Below, piece after piece: positions 7,697 through 15,776 of a stretch of 26,818 bases of DNA (position 1 is its first letter; each line of letters starts with the position of its first letter). Under the pieces are notes generated by a model that was given only the letters and a program-made list of their open reading frames with translations, did not search any database and was not told the DNA's origin. Origin of the DNA: a bacterium. GTDB taxonomy: Bacteria; Desulfobacterota; GWC2-55-46; DRQE01. The position numbers were made by a program, and so were the translations under genes. The DNA lies in NCBI GenBank assembly GCA_027017505.1, contig JALUQR010000135.1:1-26818 (forward strand), in the 5' to 3' direction.

Positions 7697-8629
7697 CTAC
7701 ACATTGGAATGAATCTGTCTTGTTATAACCTCAAAGCCCTTTATGAGTTCGCTTATACCATCCTGAAGACTATAACATGGCCTGAAACCCGTTGATTCTA
7801 TCTTTTCGTTGCTCACTATGTAGTTTCTCTTGTCAGGGTCCTCGCCCACCTGTGCCTCTACGAAGTAGAAGTCTGGCACCTGTTTTTTAATCTCCTCACA
7901 AAGTTCCCACTTGCTCAGGTTTGCACTGCTGAGCCCCACATTGTATGGCTCGTCCTTCATCGCCTCGAAGTTTTCGAGACAGTGCAGAAAGGCCCTTGCC
8001 ACATCCCTCACATGTATGAAGTTCCTCTTGAAGTGTGCCTCAAAGAGTACTATGAATCTGTCCTTAACGGCCCTGTAGGTAAAGTCGTTGACCAGCAGGT
8101 CCAGCCTCATGCGGGGACTTATGCCGAACACCGTTGCGAGCCTTAAGGTAATGGAGTTGCCTCCATCGAGCACGGCCTTTTCCGCCTCCACCTTTAGATT
8201 GCCGTAGAGCGATATGGGGCGAAGGGGGGTCTCTTCCGTGCAGTATATTCCGTCCTCACCTATACCGTATCCGCTGTTGGTTGTGGGGAATATGACCCTC
8301 TGGTCTTTACTGCGCAATCTCATTACAAGCCTTACCGCATCAAGGTTTATCTGCCGGGCAGCCCATGGGTCTTTATTGCATATGGGAGCCCCTGTAAGAC
8401 AGGCAAGTGGCAGGATCACATCCGCATCCCTGATTTCACGCCTCATAAGGGCCTCGTCCCTTGCATCACCCCTTATTATGCGAAGTCCCCTGTGGTGACA
8501 GCAATCGAGCAGTGAGCTCTGCCCGTACATGAAGTTATCCACCACAACCACCTCGTACCCCTCTGTCAGAAGCATGGGAACGAGCACACTTCCTATATAT
8601 CCTGCTCCACCTGTAACGAGGATCTTCAT
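7697..8629 (-). CDS. NAD-dependent epimerase/dehydratase (extended SDR)
   Basis: The protein has 310 residues. The nucleotide-binding loop TGGAGYIG is at 6-13. The catalytic region reads FPTTNSGYG (114-122), and Y142-x3-K146 is intact. The NSGYG variant replaces the usual SSxVYG. Extended SDRs of this type epimerise, dehydrate or reduce NDP-sugars with bound NAD(P). Lying between the transketolase and heptose kinase genes, it may act on GDP-heptose or on another precursor of the same glycan, but the exact reaction cannot be read from sequence. GGAGG is 8 nt before the ATG at 8629. Confidence 0.85.
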   Translation of the reverse strand: MKILVTGGAGYIGSVLVPMLLTEGYEVVVVDNFMYGQSSLLDCCHHRGLRIIRGDARDEALMRREIRDADVILPLACLTGAPICNKDPWAARQINLDAVRLVMRLRSKDQRVIFPTTNSGYGIGEDGIYCTEETPLRPISLYGNLKVEAEKAVLDGGNSITLRLATVFGISPRMRLDLLVNDFTYRAVKDRFIVLFEAHFKRNFIHVRDVARAFLHCLENFEAMKDEPYNVGLSSANLSKWELCEEIKKQVPDFYFVEAQVGEDPDKRNYIVSNEKIESTGFRPCYSLQDGISELIKGFEVITRQIHSNV

Positions 8630-8661
8630 AACAAGGCACCTCCTGAAAGATTTGATAATGC

Positions 8662-9627
8662 TTACAGAGATGAATATACCCTTCGCAGGGTATCGGCAAG
8701 CTGGTCTTCTGAAAACCCGTGCAGGCCGTAGAGATACTCTCTCTCACCCGGGCTCAGAACATACTTGTCGGCAAACCCCATGCTTTTAACCCCTATATCC
8801 ACCCCTGCCCTGCGCAGACTGCGTTCCACAAGAACATCAAGACCTCCCTTTTCCGTAAATCCCTCCTCAACGGTTATGAGCCAGCGATAATCCCTTACGG
8901 TGTTGCAGAATGCATCGGCATCGAAGGGTTTTAAGATGAATACATCCACGATGCCTGCCGATATACCCTCCTCTCTGGCCCTTTCCGCAACACGCAGTGC
9001 CCTGTGGGTCATGTAACCCGTGGTAACAAAACACACTCCTTCACCACGCCTGAGTTCTGCAAATCCCCTGTTCAGGTCGAATTCCGAGCTATCAGTGTAT
9101 ATGGCCGGCATGGGTTTGCCATCGAGCCTTATATACTTTGGGCCACTGTTGTTAAGTGTGTACTCCACAAATGAGCCTGCCATAACATAATCGCTGGGTG
9201 AGAATACCACAAAGTTTGGCAGCACCCGCATTATGCTGAGGTCCTCAAAGCAGTGATGCGTGGGGCCTGACACATCGTAGCTGACACCGGCTCCCACACC
9301 CACGAGATTTACATTGAGCTCCCTTACCTGGGACATGAGGGCAAGGTTTACACGCACCTGCTCGTAGCAGCGCATCGTAAGAAAGGGGGCTATGGCATAG
9401 GCATACACAACATAGCCTTCCAGGGCAAGTCCCACGGCAACATTTATAAGATTCTGCTCTGCTATGCCCACATTGATGAAACGCTCGCCACAGTCCCTTC
9501 TTATAAGGTCAAGGGCTGGTGCACCGAAGTCAGCTGACAGGAAGAACACATCGCTACGCTCCTGCATGACCCTGTACACACCCTCTATGAATGCATCCCT
9601 CATGGTGCGTTTCGGCGTATCCATCAT
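8662..9627 (-). CDS. Transketolase, C-terminal subunit (pyrimidine-binding and C-terminal domains)
   Basis: The protein has 321 residues and covers the second half of a transketolase: a pyrimidine-binding domain with the catalytic Glu in INVGIAEQN (E57), THHCFEDLSIMR, then a C-terminal domain (LITVEEGFTEKGGL). Split transketolases work as heterodimers with the N-terminal subunit, whose gene overlaps by the ATGATG/TGA junction at 9624-9627. The ribosome site AGGAGG is just 2-5 nt from the two possible ATGs, so 9627 or 9624 could be used. The reaction is thiamine diphosphate-dependent transfer of a two-carbon ketol unit. Here it may supply sedoheptulose-7-P to the heptose pathway, or act on a specialised sugar. 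Confidence 0.9.
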   Translation of the reverse strand: MMDTPKRTMRDAFIEGVYRVMQERSDVFFLSADFGAPALDLIRRDCGERFINVGIAEQNLINVAVGLALEGYVVYAYAIAPFLTMRCYEQVRVNLALMSQVRELNVNLVGVGAGVSYDVSGPTHHCFEDLSIMRVLPNFVVFSPSDYVMAGSFVEYTLNNSGPKYIRLDGKPMPAIYTDSSEFDLNRGFAELRRGEGVCFVTTGYMTHRALRVAERAREEGISAGIVDVFILKPFDADAFCNTVRDYRWLITVEEGFTEKGGLDVLVERSLRRAGVDIGVKSMGFADKYVLSPGEREYLYGLHGFSEDQLADTLRRVYSSL

Positions 9628-10445
9628 GACCTCCTTAAAAGCTCTTCAACCTCATCCTTCCTGAGCGACTTTATGTGACACAGAGGGTCGCCCTCAAGCT
9701 GTGGAACCCCCCTGCCCTTTACAGTGTCTGCAACCACAACCTTCGGTCTGCCATCCTGTGTGTGCTTGACCTCTTTCATGACCCTGTAGAGCGCATCCAT
9801 ATCATGCCCATTCACCCGCCAGCTTGCCCAGCCAAAGGCCCTGAACTTCTCCTCCATCGGTTCAAGCTCTATAATACGCTCACAGTAGTCGAGCATGGAG
9901 ATGCGATTGTTGTCAACTATAAGCGCCAGATTATCAAGCCCGTGTTGAGCTGCCAGCATAACCGCCTCCCACACAGAACCCTCGTAGAGTTCACCATCAC
10001 CGCAGAGAACGAACACTCCACAGTCCATGCCCCTGCGCTTAAGTGCCAGCGCCATGCCACAGCCCACACCAAGCCCGTGTCCCAGAGAGCCGTTTATGGT
10101 CTCTATCCCTGGGATGGCATCCGGAATACTGCCGAGCAATGCACCGTTGGTGCACACCCTGTTGAGTTCCTCCTCTGGAAAGAATCCCAGCCCTGCAAGC
10201 ACAGGATACAGAGAGATGGCACCGTGCCCCTTGCTGACTATGAACCTGTCCCTTTCAGACCACAGAGGGTTTGAGGGGTCGAATCTTAAGACCCTGCCGT
10301 AGTAAAGCACCACGAATATCTCAAGCGGTGATAGTGATGATGCAAGGCGTGTGCCAGGGGCAATACCGTGTATGCGAAGGGTCTTGTGTCTTACCTCTTC
10401 TGCCCTCTGCTTGAGAAATGTAATAATAGAACCCTCTTCTTTCAT
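9624..10445 (-). CDS. Transketolase, N-terminal subunit (ThDP diphosphate-binding)
   Basis: The protein has 273 residues. Motifs are SKGHG (71-75), LGHGLGVGCGMALA, and the thiamine diphosphate/Mg2+ site GDG (149-151) through DNN (178-180). This is the first half of a split transketolase; its partner follows with a 4-base overlap. The ATG at 10445 has GAGGTG about 7 nt upstream and a 282-bp leader region, so a promoter may lie here. The pair sits next to heptose kinase and nucleotidyltransferase genes, whereas housekeeping transketolases usually sit elsewhere. That suggests a dedicated copy. Confidence 0.9.
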   Translation of the reverse strand: MKEEGSIITFLKQRAEEVRHKTLRIHGIAPGTRLASSLSPLEIFVVLYYGRVLRFDPSNPLWSERDRFIVSKGHGAISLYPVLAGLGFFPEEELNRVCTNGALLGSIPDAIPGIETINGSLGHGLGVGCGMALALKRRGMDCGVFVLCGDGELYEGSVWEAVMLAAQHGLDNLALIVDNNRISMLDYCERIIELEPMEEKFRAFGWASWRVNGHDMDALYRVMKEVKHTQDGRPKVVVADTVKGRGVPQLEGDPLCHIKSLRKDEVEELLRRS

Positions 10446-10598
10446 AAGCCCACCTCTTTACTTAAATTGATTCCATAAAAGACGAGCATGTTGAGGAAAC
10501 GAGGTGCGTATGGATGCAGGCCTGTCCGGGTTTTACGAAAGACCTGTAAAAAGATTGTTTAATTTCACAGACCACCTTAACCGAGAAGCGTTTCATAA

Positions 10599-10627
10599 TA
10601 AATAACCCAATTTATAACGAAAGTCAA
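10599..10627 (-). promoter_or_regulatory. Possible promoter before the transketolase/heptose genes
   Basis: On the minus strand TTGACT (10622-10627) is followed after 17 nt by TATTTA in an AT-rich stretch. The -35 is good and the -10 is weak. The only sizeable gap inside the minus-strand block is 10446-10727, so an internal promoter is plausible; read-through from 15545-15572 is also possible. Confidence 0.35.
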
Positions 10628-10727
10628 GAAATGTTTGGTACTTATTAAAACGCAAAATCAGCTGTTCCTTTGAAAGGGAACATGGGAACTCTCTGGTGAG
10701 GAAACCATGGGGCTTTCATATATTGTT

Positions 10728-12257
10728 TTAATCTGTTGAAGGTGCATGCCCCAAGACGGAATACACGCCGTTGAGCCTCTTAAGTTCATAGCCGTCCTGT
10801 TTTAGGACCGCCTCAAGGTCTTCTTCCATAAGGCCCTCGCAGAGCCCTTTAAGTTGTGGACTGGCTGTAAGGAGGGTCTCACAGTCTCCGTAGATTGAAT
10901 CATCAACCCTGTAGAGGGTAACATCGGGCAGGTAAACTATCTTTCCCTTCTTCCTCTTTACCGTTGCACTTATTGCAAGCTCGTACAATTCAGGGGATAC
11001 TCCCTGGATGTGGAGACCCTCAACGAGGGTTCTGTCCACCACGACACATCCACCGCCAACTGCCTGCAATGTTCTGGGCCTTGCCACCACTGGCTCTCCT
11101 CCCGGAATCCCCCTGTAGATGTGGGTTGCCCACAGACCATCCTGATCCCTGAAAAAGCATACCCCTGCATGATGGACTCCACCTGTCCTCTCGTTTATTA
11201 TCCTGAACCCAACAAGCCCCGCATTGCCATCTTTAAAGAGCTCCTTTGAGCGCTGGTATATAGACTCACCCGGTATAACCCCTGGAGACAAGAGGACCAC
11301 CAGCCTGTGGCCCGCAGAAGCAATGCCCTTCTGTAAAAACTCGCCTTCTGACTCTGCATCCACAACCTTTATGTTCCTGCCTCCTGTTATAACATGGGTG
11401 ACCCCCTTTTTCTTGACCACAACAACATCTGTATAGCCTGCATCATAGAGTTCAAACAGTCTGTTAAGCGTCCTTCCAAGCCCCTTGGCCTTATGGTCAA
11501 ATACGAACAGCACCGTTGAAAACTCAAATTCCTTCTCTTCCAGTCTGTATTTACCTTCTATGTAAAGGGCAAGGGTCTTTGCAATTGCCTTTCTTCTTTC
11601 TGAAAGGCTTACAAAGAGTCTTTCATCCATTAAGGGGTCTTTCTTTCCCCTGTATGTCTCGTCCATCTCTGCCTTGCCAACCACATGATGCAGATGCTCA
11701 AATATCACATCGTCAAGATAGACTATCCTTTTGTATCCCAGTCTTTCGAGCTCTTTGAATATATCTATGAGATGAGATTCTATGTGCAGATTTCTGTATT
11801 CTGGTGGGCAGACCTCTCCCATTATCTCGCACACCCTGCGGGACAGTATTGGAAAGGTTGGCACCGCTTTGCCCTGATCAAGGTCGTTACCGTAGACGAA
11901 CCCTATGTCGTCCTTAAAGCCCTCGAAGGCCGAGATTACCCGTAGGTCCCAGTTTCTGGTTCTGAACACCATGTCGTCGTTAAGAAGCATTATGTATCTG
12001 CCCTCTGCGTGGCCAAAAGATTCATTGAATATGGTGCCCATGGTGGTTCCCGGTGTGCCCACAATGCGTTTGAGCCTTATGGAGGGATGGCTTATGGCCT
12101 GGCTTTCGGTGTCATCCTCGTCCACATAGAGGATGACCTCCACATTGTCCAGAGTCGACACCGTATCCTCAAGGCTCTTTAAAAGCCTTCTTACAAGATG
12201 CACCCTCTTGCGGGTTGGAAGAAGTAGAGATATAAGGGGTTTCCTGGTATGCTCCAT
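10728..12257 (-). CDS. Tandem GT2-like glycosyltransferase (two GT-A-type domains)
   Basis: The protein has 509 residues. Residues about 1-235 begin PLISLLLPTRKRVHLVRRLL and contain VDEDDTES and LLNDDMVF, a GT-A fold with a DD-type metal motif. Residues about 245-480 look like a second GT-A-like domain (FSTVLFVFDHKAKGLGRTLNRLF, GGGCVVVDRTL). No membrane helices are evident, so it should act at the cytoplasmic face, adding one or two sugars to the lipid-linked glycan before export. Donor and linkage are unknown. The C-terminus (GYELKRLNGVYSVLG) faintly recalls the start of the repeat found at 20831-26391, too weakly to claim. It follows the next glycosyltransferase gene after 19 nt. Confidence 0.8.
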   Translation of the reverse strand: MEHTRKPLISLLLPTRKRVHLVRRLLKSLEDTVSTLDNVEVILYVDEDDTESQAISHPSIRLKRIVGTPGTTMGTIFNESFGHAEGRYIMLLNDDMVFRTRNWDLRVISAFEGFKDDIGFVYGNDLDQGKAVPTFPILSRRVCEIMGEVCPPEYRNLHIESHLIDIFKELERLGYKRIVYLDDVIFEHLHHVVGKAEMDETYRGKKDPLMDERLFVSLSERRKAIAKTLALYIEGKYRLEEKEFEFSTVLFVFDHKAKGLGRTLNRLFELYDAGYTDVVVVKKKGVTHVITGGRNIKVVDAESEGEFLQKGIASAGHRLVVLLSPGVIPGESIYQRSKELFKDGNAGLVGFRIINERTGGVHHAGVCFFRDQDGLWATHIYRGIPGGEPVVARPRTLQAVGGGCVVVDRTLVEGLHIQGVSPELYELAISATVKRKKGKIVYLPDVTLYRVDDSIYGDCETLLTASPQLKGLCEGLMEEDLEAVLKQDGYELKRLNGVYSVLGHAPSTD

Positions 12258-12276
12258 ACCTGTGGTTTGCCCTCTT

Positions 12277-13734
12277 CTAAAGTGTTATTATCCTTTCTCT
12301 TTCGACACCTGCCGATGTGAGCTCTTTTAGCTGATTGTTTATATCCACTATGGATGTGAGCACCACCATGCCGTCGTAGTCTTTCAGCTCCTCAAGGGGC
12401 AGAACCCTGTGGTCGTAGAAAGAGCCGTTGCTGAACCTGTCATACACACCATCTATTTTGAGTTTTTTGAATTCGCTGAGCTTGTAGAACAGCTCTGCTG
12501 CATCGCCCGTGCCGTAGAGGGCACAGCTCTTTACCCCGTCTGCTATGAGCTTGTCTATGCAGTTCTCACAGCGGGATTCGAGATACACATAGTAGTTCTT
12601 CACATTGTATACAAAGTTGAACACCCTGAGAGCCTTTCGGAAGAGCTCTTTTGCAGACCTGGAACTCCTCGTTGCCCTCGTGAACTTAAGGTGGAAGTAT
12701 CTTGCGAGGAATCTTATAAACGAGGGCAGCATTGCAGGGTGTTTGTAGAATATCTTGAGCAACTCCTGCTCTTTCTGGCCGAGTCTGTCGTACCTCCAGT
12801 CAGGAAGCTGGCGGTAGGGTATCATCTGTTCGAGAAGGTTGCGGTAGAGGAACTTGACCCCTCCCTTTGTTCTCAAACGCTTTATCACCTCGTTTTCAAC
12901 CAGCGGAAGTATCCTCCCGTTGGCAAGCGCCGAAAGGGCCGTGGTGGACATGTTCTTTCCGTCGTGAGGACCACAGTAGTTGCCCTTTCCGTCGGTCCCG
13001 GGATGCCAGGTGTGGTAGAGGTATTCCGTTTCGTGCCATATCTCTTTCTTTCCCGCATTTATGAGTCTGAATGTCATGTCATAGGGACCACAGATATGCC
13101 CCAGATAGTCTATATGCTCATCTGCTCCACCTATCTTTATAAGGTCTTCACGAAGAGCACACATGCATGCACCGTAGTTGCGGGTATGAAGCGGGTCCTC
13201 TGTATCGCGTATTCCCGTGGTCTTGCCGTTATCCCAGTTGATACAACCCTCACCGAGCACATCATCTATGGATGGATAGTTGAAGGGATAGAACTTTTTG
13301 TTCACATTTCTCACTTCGTCAAGGTGAAGCACTATATTGGGGTCCTTTTCGAACTCCCTTATTATGGTCTCAACGAAGGTCTCGCGCACCATCGTATCGG
13401 AGTCGCACACCACAACTATCTTGCCCCTGCTTGCAACTATACCGATGTTATACATGAGGTGCTTGTGATAATATACCTCCTCTGGCATCTCCATCACTAT
13501 CCACTGGTCCACCACAGGTGGGCGTCCCTCCTTTTTGCATATCTCTAGACTCCTTTTGATGTTCTCCGCTATCTTGCTGTAATACTCTATCCATATAATC
13601 TCGTAGCTGGTGCGTGGAACGGTCTGTTTCGAAAGATAGTAGAGTATGTGGTAGCTTTCCCTGCAGGACCAGTCGAGAAGTACTATACTCACTTCGGGTG
13701 AATTCAATTCCTCATTTAGAAATAAGACCTTCAT
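12277..13734 (-). CDS. GT2-family glycosyltransferase with C-terminal Rossmann-like domain
   Basis: The protein has 485 residues. The N-terminal GT-A domain reads VSIVLLDWSCRESYHILYYL, then VVVCDSDTMV (DxD-like), and GGADEHIDYLGHICGPYDMTFRL. Residues about 395-485 (SCALYGTGDAAELFYKL, then DYDGMVVLTS) look like a small nucleotide-binding fold, as in tails of some polysaccharide proteins. It is cytoplasmic and probably adds a sugar of the exported glycan; the donor is not predictable. The ribosome site GGAGG is 15 nt from the ATG at 13734, which is long. A tiny 11-codon frame starting between them could couple translation. It lies just downstream of the permease gene. Confidence 0.82.
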   Translation of the reverse strand: MKVLFLNEELNSPEVSIVLLDWSCRESYHILYYLSKQTVPRTSYEIIWIEYYSKIAENIKRSLEICKKEGRPPVVDQWIVMEMPEEVYYHKHLMYNIGIVASRGKIVVVCDSDTMVRETFVETIIREFEKDPNIVLHLDEVRNVNKKFYPFNYPSIDDVLGEGCINWDNGKTTGIRDTEDPLHTRNYGACMCALREDLIKIGGADEHIDYLGHICGPYDMTFRLINAGKKEIWHETEYLYHTWHPGTDGKGNYCGPHDGKNMSTTALSALANGRILPLVENEVIKRLRTKGGVKFLYRNLLEQMIPYRQLPDWRYDRLGQKEQELLKIFYKHPAMLPSFIRFLARYFHLKFTRATRSSRSAKELFRKALRVFNFVYNVKNYYVYLESRCENCIDKLIADGVKSCALYGTGDAAELFYKLSEFKKLKIDGVYDRFSNGSFYDHRVLPLEELKDYDGMVVLTSIVDINNQLKELTSAGVERERIITL

Positions 13735-13802
13735 TGGATACTGCCATTACCTCCTCTCGTGGATATACCATTAAAGTAACTTATATCACATAAATCCTGT
13801 CT

Positions 13803-14579
13803 TTACAATACCTCTGCAAATCGCCACCTCAGTCTGTTGTAGATATAGGCACCGATGAGAAGAAGCACCACTGAATAGAGGGCGCTCCAGCCTATAACGC
13901 TAGGATATACCGTGCCATCCATGAAGAGTCTTCTCCATGCATCTATGAAAAACATGGCAGGGTTGAACATGAGGTAACTTTTATAGGGCTCAGGAATCAT
14001 GTCAATGGAGTAAAATATGGGTGTGAGATAGAACACGAACATAAGGAATATGTCCACAAGCCTTTCGAGGTCTCTAAAGAAAAGATTTACAGACGCCACC
14101 ATAAGTGCCACTCCCAGTATGGCACCGAACTGAAGTATAAACATGAGTGGCACACCATACAGCAACGAAACAGAGGGCACCCTGTTGTAGACGAACACGA
14201 AGATGAGTATTATCGGTATAGCAAGGCAGAAGTGTATCCCCTCTGTGAGCACCACCGCAACGGGCAACATGTATCTCGGAAAGTTGACCTTCTTTATAAG
14301 GCTTGAGTTTCCCAAGAATGCGTATACAGATGTCTTAACCGCATTTGCTATCCACTGCCACGCAAACATGCCTGTTATGAGAAACAGGGTGTAATCCTTT
14401 ATGGGCACCCTCATTATTATCTTGAAGGCAAAGTAGAATATGAGCGATAGTGCCAGTGGATTTGCAATAGACCAGAAGTAGCCGAGCATGCTGTTTTTGT
14501 ATCTTATCTTGAACTCCTTTACAACGAGCACCACCACAAGGTCTATGTAGTATTCAAGCCTGTTCCATATATCTTTCAT
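13803..14579 (-). CDS. wzm: ABC-2 type polysaccharide export permease (Wzm-like)
   Basis: The protein has 258 residues with about six transmembrane helices. It shows the family N-terminus (VVLVVKEFKIRYKNSMLGYFWSI) and the NLFFRDLERLVDIFLMFVFYLTPIFY segment. It forms the inner-membrane channel that flips a lipid-linked polysaccharide with the ATPase next door. Its start overlaps the end of the ATPase gene by 26 bases, with GAGGTGGT upstream of the ATG at 14579, so the two are translationally coupled. An O-antigen or capsule role fits; teichoic-acid exporters are related. Confidence 0.93.
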   Translation of the reverse strand: MKDIWNRLEYYIDLVVVLVVKEFKIRYKNSMLGYFWSIANPLALSLIFYFAFKIIMRVPIKDYTLFLITGMFAWQWIANAVKTSVYAFLGNSSLIKKVNFPRYMLPVAVVLTEGIHFCLAIPIILIFVFVYNRVPSVSLLYGVPLMFILQFGAILGVALMVASVNLFFRDLERLVDIFLMFVFYLTPIFYSIDMIPEPYKSYLMFNPAMFFIDAWRRLFMDGTVYPSVIGWSALYSVVLLLIGAYIYNRLRWRFAEVL

Positions 14580-15303
14580 ATGTCTTTACCACCTCTTCGC
14601 ATCTTCCATCCATCCTTATTTTGTGTTGTTCTATCCATATAACCCTGTCGCATATCCTCCTTATGTCGTTCATCGCATGGGATACGAACACTATGGTAAC
14701 ACCCTTTTTCTTAAACCCTGTTATCTTTTCCACGCACTTTTTCTGAAACTCCATGTCTCCAACTGCAAGTATCTCGTCTATAACCAGTATCTCTGGCTCA
14801 AGATGTGCAACCACAGAGAATCCAAGCCTTGCCACCATACCGGATGAGTAGGTTCTCATAGGCTGGTCTATAAACTCCTGGAGTTCTGAAAAGGCTATTA
14901 TGTCGTCCATCTTCTTTTCTACTTCCCGCCTTTTAAGGCCCAGAAGTATGCCGTTAAGAAGAATGTTTTCCCTGCCGGTAAGCTCCAGGTGGAAGCCTGC
15001 GCCAAGCTCAAGAAGTGGTGAAATCTTACCCCTCACCACCACCCTTCCGCTGGTAGGCTTTATTATGCCAGATATGAGTGCCAGTATGGTGCTCTTGCCC
15101 GCCCCGTTTCTTCCTATGATACCTATTGCCTCTCCTCTGCCTATGCTGAAGCTTATCCCGTCAATCGCTCTGAACTTGCTCTTTCTGAGGACATTCACAC
15201 TCTTGAAGGGGTTGCTCAGTATAAAACTCTTAAAGCCCCTTACGATGCTCTCGTAATATGGATACTCCTTGACCACATTGTGAAACTCTATTATGTCACC
15301 CAA
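14554..15303 (-). CDS. wzt: ABC transporter ATP-binding protein for polysaccharide export (Wzt-like, short form)
   Basis: The protein has 249 residues from a TTG at 15303, chosen because GGAGG lies 10 nt upstream. The open frame extends further, but that part is not family-like. Walker A is GRNGAGKST (64-72), signature YSSGMVARL (152-160), Walker B ILVIDE (172-177) and the H-loop His is at 209. The C-terminal carbohydrate-binding domain of long Wzt proteins is absent, so export is unlikely to depend on recognition of a capped chain end. It powers the permease encoded immediately downstream. It is the first gene after a strong promoter and long leader. Confidence 0.92.
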   Translation of the reverse strand: MGDIIEFHNVVKEYPYYESIVRGFKSFILSNPFKSVNVLRKSKFRAIDGISFSIGRGEAIGIIGRNGAGKSTILALISGIIKPTSGRVVVRGKISPLLELGAGFHLELTGRENILLNGILLGLKRREVEKKMDDIIAFSELQEFIDQPMRTYSSGMVARLGFSVVAHLEPEILVIDEILAVGDMEFQKKCVEKITGFKKKGVTIVFVSHAMNDIRRICDRVIWIEQHKIRMDGRCEEVVKTYERYMEQA

Positions 15304-15490
15304 GATAGAGGTTCCTCCTTGAAAAAGGCGTTCTCCATAAGGTTTTAACACACCATAATTAAAGCATACAGTCGAATGGCTGTAAACTCTCGTGACCCTG
15401 TTGCAGAAAATTAACGGATTAAAACAAGCTCTTAACGGTGGGTCAAACTTTGAGCCGCAACATATCAACAGCCACTTACAACCGTAAATA

Positions 15491-15501
15491 ACGATACCGC
15501 C
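15491..15501 (-). promoter_or_regulatory. ops-like element in the wzt leader
   Basis: On the minus strand GGCGGTATCGT matches 10 of 11 bases of the enterobacterial ops site GGCGGTAGCGT. It keeps the C3-G10 and G4-C9 pairs and loop bases G5 and T6; only position 8 differs. It lies about 40 nt after the predicted transcript start of a long glycan operon, where ops sites normally sit. In enterobacteria ops pauses RNA polymerase and recruits RfaH. Whether this organism has a suitable NusG paralogue is not visible. Confidence 0.45.
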
Positions 15502-15544
15502 AGACCAGCTCATGGATGGTCATTCTCGGGCAATCTGAGCAATT

Positions 15545-15572
15545 ATTATACCAGTTGAGTTCCTTCAATCAA
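15545..15572 (-). promoter_or_regulatory. Sigma70-type promoter of the wzt-wzm operon
   Basis: On the minus strand TTGATT (15567-15572) and TATAAT (15545-15550) are separated by 16 nt. The -10 is perfect. Transcription would begin near 15538, giving an untranslated leader of about 235 nt before the TTG start of wzt. It probably drives the exporter and glycosyltransferase genes, and perhaps the heptose genes. Confidence 0.65.
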
Positions 15573-15714
15573 TACAAATATTTTGGGTTCTGTCTTGAAA
15601 ACTCACGGAGTACGGATGTGGTGACCACCTGCCATTATTTAAGGTATACCTGGGGACAGGGCTTTCGTGGAAAGACTCTCAAGGGGCTGTAAATCCTGCC
15701 ACCTCTCTAAACGG

Positions 15715-15743
15715 TTGACTACACGGGCCGGGTGGGCTATATT
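15715..15743 (+). promoter_or_regulatory. Sigma70-type promoter of gmhA
   Basis: TTGACT (15715-15720) and TATATT (15738-15743) are separated by exactly 17 nt. The start site would be near 15750, about 27 nt before the gmhA ATG, leaving room for its AAAAGGAG ribosome site. It is divergent from the wzt promoter. Confidence 0.65.
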
Positions 15744-15776
15744 TCTGTAAGTCTTTTCTTAAAAGGAGCGTGTATC

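Larger units (their letters stand above)
15304..15776. other. Divergent intergenic region between wzt and gmhA
   Basis: This 473-bp gap holds two opposed promoters (15545-15572 minus, 15715-15743 plus), an ops-like 11-mer (15491-15501) and a leader of about 235 nt for wzt. Two palindromic sites sit between the promoters: GTGGT-G-ACCAC (15618-15628) and AGGTATACCT (15642-15651). They could be operators, though short palindromes also arise by chance. No gene was found in it. Confidence 0.6.

Noticed and set aside
10661..10682. Inverted repeat GTTCC...GGGAAC as a terminator of the glycosyltransferase gene
   Set aside because: The stem is bulged with almost no loop, and the minus-strand T-run after it is broken.
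10728..10790. C-terminus GYELKRLNGVYSVLG as a further copy of the novel repeat
   Set aside because: Only a short stretch resembles the repeat, and the PQ-glycine motif and terminal helix are absent.
12810..12817. GGCGGTAG, an ops-like core, plus strand
   Set aside because: It lies inside a glycosyltransferase gene on the non-coding strand and is followed by GG instead of CGT; a chance match.
12409..13548. Long plus-strand open frame (379 codons)
   Set aside because: It is antisense to a well-supported GT2 gene and has no recognisable protein motif or ribosome site. Long antisense frames of this kind are common here.
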